A DNA stretch of 64,000 nucleotides. Source: Stentor roeselii. Taxonomy: Eukaryota; Ciliophora; Heterotrichea; Heterotrichida; Stentoridae. The notes under the pieces were generated by a model. That model was not told where the DNA came from and searched no databases. It saw nothing but the letters and a program-made list of their open reading frames with translations. Positions 1 through 10,900 of this stretch are shown here, piece by piece. Location: assembly GCA_006503475.1 (NCBI GenBank), contig RSEH01000073.1:107961-171960 (forward strand), written 5' to 3'. Each line of letters starts with the position of its first letter. The stretch's first letter is position 1. Position numbers and translations under genes: made by a program.

Positions 1-1121
1 GGATATAGTCGCATGAGCATCATAGGAATTTCAGTTAGTGATATGATGAGCGAATGTTGAATTACCATATAACACCCAGTCGATATATATCTGTAATACT
101 TAATTAATTGCCAAGATCTCTTAATTTTAAATATACAAGAGCTGAACAGACATAGAAGAGTTAATTAAATTATCATGCTCTAGTAATTAATAAGAAATCA
201 AAATTTATCCAAAAAAGGCAGCATATTAATGAAAAATTAAGAAATCGAACATGATTTCAATATTGAGTTTATTCTAAATTTCTTCATTATGCAGAGTCTT
301 TGAATAAGTATTACTAAAGATAAATCGATATTAAAATATAACCAAGTCACGATCATTTAATTTTAAGCCAACAACCAAACTCTACAGGATACTCCGTAGA
401 GTACTTTCTTGTACTAATTTCATCTAATTCTTCTAAAAATACAAATTCAAGAATTTTTTGACTATTCAACTCGGAAATCTCGAGCTGCTTTTAATCGTCG
501 GTAATTCATATTCTAAGTTCGTACTCATAGACTTAACGATCTACTTTATAAACTGCATTCAGAATCCATTAAATACCCGGCAGGGTAATTTTTACTTTAC
601 TAACGAATTTGTTCTTGTTATTGATCAATCTTCATCTACCAGAATCCTTTCAATAGCCGATTAACAAAGACGTCTTTCAAAAACCTGACATCTTTTCTAC
701 TAAGCGAAACTCCATCATTTTTTCAAGAAAATCACTTAAAACGACAAAATGCAAGTTTGAAAGCTGACTAGAACAACTTTAAAATCATTTGGATTTATTT
801 TCTTAAAAAAATGAAAACTGTTTGCGCCACAAACATCAAAAAGTACTTCACCTATCAAACTCTCACCAAAGTCCAAAACCATAATAATTAAAATACTTTC
901 CTTCAAATAAAAATCCTCTTCAACATCTCATCTCCCAAAAAAATCTGATCTAATAATTTAAAACCCAAGATTCCTCAACACAAATCACTATTCCCGATCA
1001 ATACTCCCCAATTATACCTCTCTAAAACTCAACTTTTCGAAACTTCTTTCAAACTCTTTCTAAACTCACTCTAAACAAATAAACTCTACTCTCTATTCCT
1101 CAACCCATTTAATCAAAAATG
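1..1121. other. No confident gene; AT-rich spacer with possible ORF relics
   Basis: AT-rich with frequent stops on both strands. A 68-codon open stretch at 458-664 begins with TTG rather than ATG and resembles no family I know. The neighbouring frame at about 385-450 also reads briefly like coding sequence, so a decayed gene is possible. The first 60 bases hold an open plus-strand stretch ending in TGA at about 58, which could be the tail of a gene entering from the left edge. Confidence 0.4.
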
Positions 1122-2531
1122 TTAAACACCTAAATCCAACCCTTCAATCTTATCCGAAACAAAACTTCCTCGTCTTGGGTCTCTCACAGAAATTTCCTTT
1201 AAAGTTGGTGCGCGTTTCAAAGTGGGTGCTTCATCTTCATTAACTTCATCCTTAACTTCTTCCATAGGCACAGGTCGTTTATTATGTTTCAAAACAACCC
1301 CAGAGTCTTTTTTGATTTCAAGAACAATACAAGAAATATCATCAATCATGACATCTTCCTCTTCAACAATAGTAAACCAACGCATTCTCGCTTCTTCGCA
1401 GACGATTTGCGCAATAGAAGAGTTCCTCGGATTGACTTCTGAACCAGTTGCGGCGTGTTTTTGACCAGTCTTGCATTTTCCTCTGTAACATTCGACGAAA
1501 GTGCCGACGTCTTCATTGTCCATCGCGTCCCAAACACCGTCAGAGCCTATAACAATGAAGAGGTCGCCGTTGTTTCGGGAGTAAGTCGAACAGACTGGCT
1601 CGGAAATCACTCCAATGTCTTTGGCGACCATGTCTCCGATGGACCTGCTCATTGCTAGTCCTGGAGAATTCGTGTTTTGCTTCCATACTCGGTATGGACC
1701 GATCTTGTTGCCCATGTTGTCGGTTAAACGCTGAACACGACCACCGGCTTTCATTATTCTTTGAAGCTCTTCTGGGTCTTCTGGCTTCTGGTCACGGGTT
1801 AGTTGGATTGTGTGGACTGTATGGTCAATAAAGCTCTTCCTCTTCTGCTTGACTTTAGCTAAAATATCCCTATCAGCCCCTCCAGTAACAGGCGCAACAG
1901 GTAAAACATCAGGTGGATTAGTAGAAACAATGACTCCTCTAGAATCCCCAACACTTCCACAAAACACTTTATCCTGACTCAAATAAATAAGAACGCCTGT
2001 ACTACCTAAACCTTACCACCCAGAGTACTCCGCATCAATATCCTTATTATTCCCCGCAAGTTCCTTATCACACTTTTCAGTAGCAACCTTAATAAAGCCC
2101 GGAGGGTCTTCCTAAATAAACCCTACTGAAAGCATTTTCGCCTCACTTCTAAAAATCCTTTCAATAACATTTTGACAAAACTCCGCAACTCTTTCCCCAT
2201 GACTTCCATGTCCATCAAAAAGACAACAAAGGATTCCCTCATCATTACTCAAATAAAAGCAGTTATCCTGGCATTTTTTCTTATAATCGCCACGAGGATC
2301 CAAACCTGGCAAGACACAAGACGAAACCAAAAAGGTTGAAGAGCCGATTTGAACTTCTTTACTTGAAACCAGAATTGGCTCTGATAACTGAAACTCAACT
2401 GACTGGCTCCCAACAACTGTTCCTGTCTTATTCCTGACTTTTATTGGTACCTTCACTTGTCGGGCATAAGTGCAAAACCGCTCTGACATTGGGACTGTGC
2501 CTTTGTTGTTAGAAGATGAAAAACAACCCAT
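1122..2531 (-). CDS. PP2C-type (PPM) Ser/Thr protein phosphatase, three exons
   Basis: Metal-dependent Ser/Thr phosphatase. Exons are 2531-2127, 2111-2017 and 2001-1122, separated by two 15-nt introns, giving 459 aa. The first metal motif is FDGHG near residue 107. Splicing restores SGCTGVLIYLSQDKVFCGSVGDSR across the second junction, typical of PP2C. Further motifs are LAMSRSIGD, GSDGVWDAMDNEDV near residue 320, and DDISCIVLEI for the last metal Asp. The N-terminus begins MGCFSSSNN, a good candidate for N-myristoylation at Gly2 and palmitoylation at Cys3, so membrane tethering is likely. Only 22 bp separate it from the stop of the upstream gene on the same strand. Catalytic residues look complete, so an active enzyme is expected. 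The substrate is unknown. Confidence 0.93.
2002..2016 (-). other. 15-nt intron 2 of the PP2C gene
   Basis: On the minus strand it reads GTAAGGTTTAGGTAG. It splits a Cys codon (TG|T) and its removal restores the conserved SGCTGV stretch of PP2C enzymes. Confidence 0.9.
2112..2126 (-). other. 15-nt intron 1 of the PP2C gene
   Basis: On the minus strand it reads GTAGGGTTTATTTAG. Unspliced, the frame meets TAG at the last intron bases; removing 15 nt continues the phosphatase frame with EDPPGFIKVATEK. Confidence 0.9.
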
Positions 2532-2553
2532 GATTATTTAAGAATAACCATTA

Positions 2554-4050
2554 CTATTCAACTTTCGAGCAGAGTCTAAATAAATCACTTAATGTGATTT
2601 CTGTACTGTCTTCTAAATCACAGTGAAAATTCGCACAAAAAACGGGAAAGTCTGAAAGAAAATCTGGAGAAAGGACTAGTTTTTTTAAGGAACCTGCTGA
2701 TATCTTCCCTTTGCCTGTCAGGTCGAGAAGTTGAAAAACTTCGTGACATTGACTTGAAATCGCTTTTGAATCTGATGTGGAAGATTTGGGACTTTTTCGG
2801 TTTTTTATGGAATAAGAAGCGTTTTGAGAGGGCTTTTTTGATGACGGGCTTGAAGGGTCTGTCTTGATCTGCATTGAGAAGTTGGTACCGGAAGCCTCCC
2901 ATTCAGAGGCTTTTTCTAAAAAGGTGGCGAAATCGAGTTTTTCGCTGTGGCTTACGTCGAGGCTGCTTAACATTTCAGCTAGGTTTAAGTTTTGGCTTTC
3001 GTTTTGCTCTAAGAAATGTTTTATGTTCTCAGAGTCTATGAAACCTGACTTCTCGGTGTCCATCACGTCGAACATTTCTTTGCACTCGCCCATTAGGTCT
3101 GAAGGACTTTTCTTGGATTGGCCTAAAATTGGACTGAACTGCTGAAGAGACTCTTTGTGAAGGTTGCTTGAAATAAACCCAACAAAGCTCTCAAAGTCTA
3201 AAGACTCAATTTTATCAATTTCCAGTTCTTTAATCCTACTAAACATCGTTGAATTCGAAAAGTGACTCGAATCAATAAAAGCTCTAAACTCATTCTGATT
3301 GAGAACCTCATGTCCCGTTGCAACTCTATCAAAAAACTCTTTAATCTCATTCATTTCCGCATGACTAATTCCAGGAATTTTCTTCAAGTTGCTTTTCCCT
3401 TCAGCTATTTTATCCTTTAAAGTAATTTCTTTAACTTTCACATACTCTTCAGCTCTGGCTTTCTTCAAAGGTCCTCTAAAAGTCTTTTCCTCAATCAATT
3501 CCTCAGCAAGTACAAAAGTGACAGAAGATCCAAAAGGGTTATTCAAGCATCCAGGGTCTTCATTGAAGCTGATTCCGACGTATTTAAAAGATTTATTCAT
3601 CAGGACTTTAAAAGCCTGTCTCTTCGAGTCCCCGTCGCTAAGCAGACATTTGATAAGCACATCATTCGGATCCCCTCCACCAAAAGAATGAACTTCCAAC
3701 AACTGTCCTGCCCAGACGCAATGTTTAGAAGCTGCCAGTTCTAAGTCACTTTGACTAAGAGTTTCTTGTGTGAAAGAATGGAGTTTGTTAAGTTTCAAGT
3801 TTTGAGAATGGCTTAGTCTGAACAGGCCTTCACTCCAAAGCAGCTCAGGTCCTGGCAGATGTGAAGAAAGCGTTTCGATCAAAAAGTCTAAACTTGCCTG
3901 GCCTTCTATTGTCGGGAAAGGAGGACAGTTCGGAAGGACCAGGTCTTTGCCTTGAAAGAAGTTTTTCCAATGGTGCAGGTTTGAGGAGTACTCCTGTGGA
4001 TTCGCTCGGCAATGGTTGAGTTCTTCTAATATCGAGGACTCGATGCTCAT
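2554..4050 (-). CDS. CAP/SCP-domain protein with C-terminal EF-hand-like repeats
   Basis: 498 aa, ATG to TAG, no signal peptide. Residues 1-185 resemble a CAP (CRISP/SCP/PR-1) domain: ILEELNHCRANPQEYS matches the usual start of the fold, HSFTQETLSQSDLELAASKHCVWAGQ the middle, and KYVGISFNEDPG plus VTFVLAEEL the final strands. Residues 235-498 hold four EF-hand-like segments. DTEKSGFIDSEN (near residue 330) is the clearest loop but ends in Asn instead of Glu; DVSHSEKLDFATF and DLTGKGKISAGS are looser. A CAP domain without secretion signal joined to calcium-binding-like repeats is an uncommon layout. It probably acts in the cytosol, with calcium-linked binding as a guess. It is flanked on the same strand by a coiled-coil gene (72 bp) and PP2C (22 bp). 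Confidence 0.75.
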   Translation of the reverse strand: MSIESSILEELNHCRANPQEYSSNLHHWKNFFQGKDLVLPNCPPFPTIEGQASLDFLIETLSSHLPGPELLWSEGLFRLSHSQNLKLNKLHSFTQETLSQSDLELAASKHCVWAGQLLEVHSFGGGDPNDVLIKCLLSDGDSKRQAFKVLMNKSFKYVGISFNEDPGCLNNPFGSSVTFVLAEELIEEKTFRGPLKKARAEEYVKVKEITLKDKIAEGKSNLKKIPGISHAEMNEIKEFFDRVATGHEVLNQNEFRAFIDSSHFSNSTMFSRIKELEIDKIESLDFESFVGFISSNLHKESLQQFSPILGQSKKSPSDLMGECKEMFDVMDTEKSGFIDSENIKHFLEQNESQNLNLAEMLSSLDVSHSEKLDFATFLEKASEWEASGTNFSMQIKTDPSSPSSKKPSQNASYSIKNRKSPKSSTSDSKAISSQCHEVFQLLDLTGKGKISAGSLKKLVLSPDFLSDFPVFCANFHCDLEDSTEITLSDLFRLCSKVE

Positions 4051-4122
4051 TTATATAGATTTCACCTGTTTGATGAAATTTGATAAAACATGTTTTGAGG
4101 ACTTTCATAAATCATTAGTTAT

Positions 4123-4698
4123 TTATACATTCGCTTCTTTCAAGTGACTTTGAAGGTCTTTCAGAAGTTCTTGCTTCAAGAGATTAAAATGAAGAAGCAA
4201 AGGGTCAGACTTCCAGACTCTCACAGGTTTACTTTGTTTGAAGTAATCAAAGGCGAAAATCACTTGTTTTTTCTCAGAGGTTTCTTCTTTTGCTAATATT
4301 TTTGCCTCTTCTTGAGCGAGTTCTAAAGAAACTTCTAAGGTTTTGATCTTTTTGTCTTTTTCTTTCATGAGAATTGGAACGTCTTTGACTGTGTCTAACT
4401 CGATTTGAAGGGTTTCTAACTTTTCTGATAGTTTTTGGTGAATGTTGTTTAATGCGATTAACTCTTGTTCTTGAGTCATCAACTGCATTTTATAGTCGAT
4501 TGGCTTTAAGAGAAGAGGATTTTTTGTTTCTTGACTTGGAATTGTTCGGTTTGGAAGGTTTGCCAATTGGGTAAATACTTTTGGAGCTGGAAAGATTGAA
4601 TAGTGAGACTGAGGGTTTTCGCGGAACTCCTCTGATCTTGGGGATAGTTCTTCTGGAGACATTGTTACTGGAAGCTTTAGTATTGGTATTGAGGACAT
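4123..4698 (-). CDS. Coiled-coil protein of unknown function
   Basis: 191 aa, ATG to TAA. Residues 1-65 are Ser/Pro-rich and probably disordered. About 70-145 form a coiled coil (QEQELIALNNIHQKLSEKLE onward, rich in Glu, Lys and Leu heptads). The C-terminal 45 residues (FDYFKQSKPVRVWKSDPLLL) look compact. I do not recognise the family. It is the first gene of the minus-strand trio and shares a 259-bp divergent upstream region with the ATPase/cyclase gene. Confidence 0.7.
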   Translation of the reverse strand: MSSIPILKLPVTMSPEELSPRSEEFRENPQSHYSIFPAPKVFTQLANLPNRTIPSQETKNPLLLKPIDYKMQLMTQEQELIALNNIHQKLSEKLETLQIELDTVKDVPILMKEKDKKIKTLEVSLELAQEEAKILAKEETSEKKQVIFAFDYFKQSKPVRVWKSDPLLLHFNLLKQELLKDLQSHLKEANV

Positions 4699-4957
4699 TT
4701 ATCTTATAATCATAATAAGTTAGATGAGAAGAAAGTTGAAAATTTAAAAATAACCCTGGGAAGATTAGAAGGTTTTGGATGGGATTGAAACTGAATCCAA
4801 ACCCTAAAGTCCATATTCAACTTTTCTTCCATCTCAATTTTCATTCCATTTACAATAAATAGATTAACTCATCACATTAACCACTAAATCCAGTCAATCC
4901 AGTTAAAAAATCACCTTTTCTCCTAATTCAACTAAATCTCTCTCTGTTACAATAAAT
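4699..4957. promoter_or_regulatory. Divergent intergenic region, likely bidirectional promoter
   Basis: AT-rich 259-bp gap between the minus-strand coiled-coil gene and the plus-strand ATPase/cyclase gene. No other coding potential is seen, so start sites for both should lie here. No specific element was identified. Confidence 0.5.
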
Positions 4958-7900
4958 ATGAAAGTCGAAAATCCAGACCTATCTGAAAAAGGCATCCGGT
5001 ACATCGAACTCCAAGGAACCTCAGAAGTGGTTCATTCAACATATCCAGAAAACAAAATAAAAACCTCAAAATACTCGATTTTCAATTTCCTTCCTAAAAC
5101 TCTTTTCAAAATCCTGACAAATCCAATGATGATCTGGTTTTTTCTATTATCAGGCCTAGAACTAAGCACTCTGAACGAAAACATCTCAAACCGTTTCGGA
5201 ACATTTATTCCTTTTGTATTACTTGTCATGAGTGGAATGATTCAAGAAGCTTTCAACGATTACTTCCGTCATAAATTCGATTCCAAACTGAATAAGGCAG
5301 TCGTTCGGGTTTGGGACGGTAACGGTTTCGTAGTCATGGAATCAGAGAAAATAAAGGTTGGAAGTATTGTCTTGGTTTTAAATAACGAGACCCTTCCATG
5401 TGATATGCTTATTTTAGCCTCAGGAAACGCTGAACATGAAAGTTATATGGAATCCACAAATATATTTGGAGAATTTTCATTGAAAATAAAACATGCAGTT
5501 AAAGAACTTCAGATCATTTTAGAATCTTTGCAGGTAGATGAAGCTGCTGCTAAGTTGAAAAGTTTAAATGAAGAAATTTTTGTACCATTGCCTAATGAAA
5601 ATTTTAAAAGCTTTAAAGGGTTTCTTAAAATGAGGGTCTATGCCAGGAGGACTGTCTTGGCTGTTGATAATTTGGCGCTTAGGCAGACGAGACTTATTAA
5701 TACTCCTTGGATTTTTGGAGCTTGCTTGTATGCTGGACATGATACTAAAATGTTTCAAAATCGCAAGGAGGTTGTGAAGAGGCCTAGGATTTTTAGGACT
5801 TTGGATAAGCTTTCTGTTGTTTTGTTTTTGGTTGCGGTTTTGGTGACCATCTGCAACACAATAGCTTATAGCCTATCAGATTCCTCTCTGCCCTACACAT
5901 GGCAAGAAATCCTTTCAAGCAGCATAATCTTATTCGGCCATTTGATTCCAATATCACTAATTCTATCATTCGAAATAATCCAGATCTCAATCGCTCCTTT
6001 ACTTCAGAAGTCTTCATCAATTCTATTGAAAAACCCTTCCTTATTTCCAAATCTAGGAATGGTTGAGTACATTCTCGCTGAAAAATCAGGAACATTAACA
6101 GAAAACGACCTGCATATCTCCTTTTGTTTGATATCTGACACAGTCTACTGGGAAAAAAATCACTCTGACTCAGGACTTCAAAGACTTTCATCGAATGTTA
6201 ATCCTGAATTTGAGTTGTTTGAAGAAACGAGCACTTATAGCTCGATGAATGAACTTGCTGAACTTTTTGCTGCTGGATGTGAAGATATGAAAACTTTTCA
6301 TTTCATTATGGCTATGGCTGTTTGCAACTTGGCTTTTAAGTCAGATAATGATTATATCGCTTTGACTGCCCACGACCGTGAACTAGCCAAAGGTGCAGAA
6401 AAACTAGGCATCAAATTACTCGGCCGTGACCTCGAGGTAGTTTTCGTAGAAGTCCTAGGCAAAGAGCTATGTTTCGACGTTTTAGGTTTCCAGCAGTTCA
6501 GTTCATTTAAAAAGCGTTCAAGAATCGCATTAAGAAACCGTGAAACCAACGAATGTCTTCTTTACATAAAAGGCAACCGAGAAGCGATGCTTCCAGTTCT
6601 CCAAGATTTCAACACAACAGAAGAGCATCGTTTCGAAGGTTTCAGTACTTTGTACTTCGGGTTTAAACAACTGAGCAACGTTGAAAGTCGCATGTTTTTC
6701 CAAGAATATCAAACAGCAAAGCAGTCCCCTGTGAACGCAGATGGAAGAATGGAGAACATTTTCGAGAAATTCGAAAAAAAACTTGAATTTTTAGGAATCG
6801 CTGGACTTGAAGACCCAGTCAGTTCAGCGACTCAGAAGACAATAAAAAGTTTAAAAGAAGCTGGGATTAAAATCTGGATTTTAAGTGGCGATTCAGAAGA
6901 AGCGACTTTAGGGGCTGGGTTATCTGCAGGTTTGTATACTTTAGCTGACCCTGTCTTGAGGTTGAATGAATTTACCTCTGAACTTGACTTTTTGACTGTT
7001 GTCCAGGATTACATTGAAAAAGGAATTTTTGATGCAGATGAACTTCACAGTAACTCTTCATTAAACGACTCGAATAAAAACGACATGAAACCTGAGTTTT
7101 ATAAAGAAGAACCGGAAAAGTCTACTTCAAGAAGAACTGACCGTGAAAGTCGCATGACTGACTTTTCGAAAGGAATAAGTATTAATCACAGAAATGAACT
7201 TCCAGGACTTACCAGGTCCAAATCTCGACTTCTCAGTAAGGTAAGAAGGTCGACAGTAAACCCTTTCATCTCAAAAATAACAATGAGACCTCGAAAAAAG
7301 ACAAAACTAAAAAAAATGTACAACCCCGAAAACATCAACTACGTCCTATCAATTGACCACACAGCTCTAGAGTACTCGATGTGCTCGAAACAACATACAA
7401 AGTACTTCATTTCATTACTTTTCGCTGCGAAGTTCGTTTGTTTTCACTCGTTATTCCCTGACCAAAAAGCGAAAATCGTGAAAATCTTGAAACATTTTTT
7501 TAGTTTCAACCCTTTTGTCCTCGCAGTTGGAAATGGAGTGAGTGACTTTCAAATGGTTCAAGAAGCTGATGTCGGTGTCAGCGTCGTGCCTGAGGTCAGC
7601 AGGACTCAACCGAGTGACGGCGATTTATTGATTTCTCATTTCAGTCAATTGAAACCTTTACTGTTGATGCATGGTCATGGACAATACATCCAAGTGTCTA
7701 AAATGGTTCTTTTATCAATTTATGCAATGGTTCTCATTGAAGTTGAACTTTTTTTATATAATGCTGTCAGTGGTTTCTCGTCATTTTCAGTCATTCAAAG
7801 CGAATTTGTTGTGATTTATCGACTTGTTGTCTCTGTGGTGCCCATCTCTGGAATCTGTCTGCTGGATAATGACGCAGTTTCAACGCGAATCACTCCTCAA

Positions 7901-10900
7901 GCTTATAAAGCTGGAATTTTTAATTCAGTTTTGACTTGGAAAAAAATTGCAGCTTTTGCATTTTTAGGACTTGTTCAGGGTGCTGCTACTTTTGTGTTGA
8001 CTTTCGTTCCTTTTTATAATATCTGTGAGAAAGGATGGGCACAGGAGTCACTTGCGATGGGTGGAAGTATGATGATTATTTTGTTTTTTACTGTTTTTGC
8101 ATCTAGCTTGGTGGAAACTTACACGTTTTACTTTAAGACTGTTGTTGTTTATGTCGTTGCTTTTGCGTTGATAGTGCTGGTTACTGTTCCGATTTCTTAT
8201 TCTCATACTCAAGTGCAGTTTTATCTTGAGCTGCTTGGAGAGGACTCAACTGTTTGGATTATTATTTGCTTTAACACCTTGTTGAATGTAGCTATTTCTT
8301 ATATTTTCAAGACTATTAGATATGTTTTCGTTCCTGGAGTACTTGAAAAGGTTAGACTTGAAAAACCTGATGTGAGTCTTCATAGTAAAACTAGGTTGAA
8401 AAAATATAGAAATAGCTTGAAAAATGTGTTTCGTGAGTCAAGTGTTTTGAATAATAATATCGTTCATGACTCTGAAAAATTCAATGAAAAGATTTTGAAG
8501 TTTGAGTCGGAGTATCGAGAAAATATTTATCAAGATGATAAAATCACTGAATATTCGAAACTTTACAAGATAATTTTATTGATTTCAGGACTGGGTTCAC
8601 TAGCTTATAGTTTACATTCGATATTTTCGTACTCCCTGTCAAGAACTTCAGTTATTTATCATGTATTATTTGCCCTTAGCCTACTGTGTCCCTTTGTCTA
8701 CCCTTTCATCAATAGACTTCAGCCATACACCTCAAATTTCACAATCATTCTCTTCCTTCTAATCCACATTTTTTACTTTTTCAGCGACTTACTACTAGAA
8801 TCTCGAACCTCTCTAAACATTTACTGTTACCTACCCGTGCTATTCGTGATCGGTTTCAGTAACTTCTGGTTAAAAATGACAATCACAAGTATAACCAGCA
8901 GTGTTTTCATCATAATTTCTCTTGGTTTCTACAGCCAAAGTTTTCCATCAGGCAGAAAAGCCGATGTGATAATAAGTTACCTGATCCTTTACTCCTCAAT
9001 CCTAACACTTGCCAGTTATGCAAGTTACTTAATCGACCATTCAGGCCGTTTAGAGTTCAACCTGGTTCAAAAGGTGCAAATCGAGATCCAAAAGACAAAA
9101 AACATCCTCGGGTACCTTCTTCCATCCTTCGTACGTCAAAGAGTAAAACAAGGCATTCGTTACATTTCAGACAATCAAGGAATAGTAAGTGTAATCTTCT
9201 GCGACATCTACAACTTCGAAGACCTTCTCCAACATTACAAGTCCAACGAGTTGATAACTTTCCTCGATGAGCTTTTCGCGAAAATCGACCAAAAATGCAC
9301 ATCATCAGGTTGTACAAAAATCGAAACAGTTGGAAAGACTTACATGGCTTGTGCAGGGCTGAAAGACACTGAAGGAGAAATCGATGCATCATTATCAGCT
9401 GTTTCTCATGCTCGTCGTGCAGTTGAGATGGGAATCGCGATAATTAACTTGTGTGAGAATACTTTTCTGAAGAACAACCAAACGTTGAAAGTAAAAATCG
9501 GGATCAACACTGGCCTTGTCACTGCTGGAGTCGTTGGTTTCCATAAGCCGCAGTTTTCGTTGGTAGGGGACACAGTGAATACCGCCAGTCGAATGGCTGC
9601 CTTGTGCCCTGGACCGAACCAGATCCAGATCTCGGAATCGACTCGGAATTACATGCGGGACACTTCTGGATTGACCTTCACACAAAACATGATAACCGCG
9701 AAAGGCAAAGGAAAAATGTTGACTTATATCGTTTCTATTCAGGTAAAAGAAGTAAAAACTAACTCTGCTTCTTTTAGTAGCTTCGAAGCACTGAGTCATG
9801 GAAAGGAAACTAAAAAAATGACTTTTTATCAAATTAATAGCTCACATAAAGATACTGTTAATAGAAGAAGCTCTGCTATTGATAACTTGAATGAAGTTAT
9901 CTTGGAAGAAGCTGGAGAGTTTAGGAAATTGGAAACTCAGCAACTTCAGGAAATCAAGGTTTTTGGACTTGGCTTCTCGGAGAATAAAGCGGAAAAAGAG
10001 TTTAGGACTGAATGTTGCGAGATGAATAAGGGCATCTTGGTCCTTGGACTTTCTTTAAGAGGCTTCTGTGATTTTGTTTTTCTGGTTTTAGCTGTTGCAA
10101 GAGCAGGGTATTCAGGAAAAGTCGCGTATTTCACGATGATTAAACTGGTGGTTGAACTTACTGCATTTTTTGTGATTTCTGTGAAATTTCGAAGGAATAT
10201 TAAAAGTTTTAGCTTTGCTTGGACTTTGGCCGGGTTTTACCTGTTGGCTGGATTTTTGCGACTTTTTGATTTCGAGCAAGATAGCCAAGTGGTGTTTATT
10301 GATTACTTGCTTTACATGCTACAAGCGGCTTTATGCAGTGCTTTGATGTTTAATTCCCTGTTTTGGTCGATATCTCTTATAGCGCTTTGCCAGGTGATAA
10401 TATCTTCAACAGTAGAACACATGAACAGTCAAACAATTATTTCAAGTCTTATCTTTTTGTGTTCCCTTTTATTTACCCTGTATTCACGTGAAAGAAAACT
10501 AAGGATTTTCTCGAGAATCAAGGCAGCAGCGGAAAAAGAACTTTCCAGGACTGACGAGCTTCTTCACAAAATGATGCCAAAGAATGTGGTTGACATGTTG
10601 AAGGACCAGAATCATGTCACTGAAGATATTCAGGATGTGAGTATTTTATATGCTGATATTGCAGGGTTCACACAGTGGTCTTCGGATAAACTGCCTGATG
10701 AAGTCGTCAGCATGCTTTCAAACCTTTTCACTGAGTTCGACCATCAGTGCGTCATTCATGATGTTTATAAAGTTCATACTATTGGAGATTGTTATGTTGC
10801 ACTTGGGTATACTGGAAATACTAGCAGGTCTGTCACTACTGAATGTTTCAATCTTGCTATGTTTGCTTTGCAACTTGTTTCTACTATTCATGAAGTTAAT

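Noticed and set aside
458-664. 68-codon plus-strand ORF
   Set aside because: Starts with TTG, no recognisable domain, in stop-rich surroundings; kept only as a possible relic.
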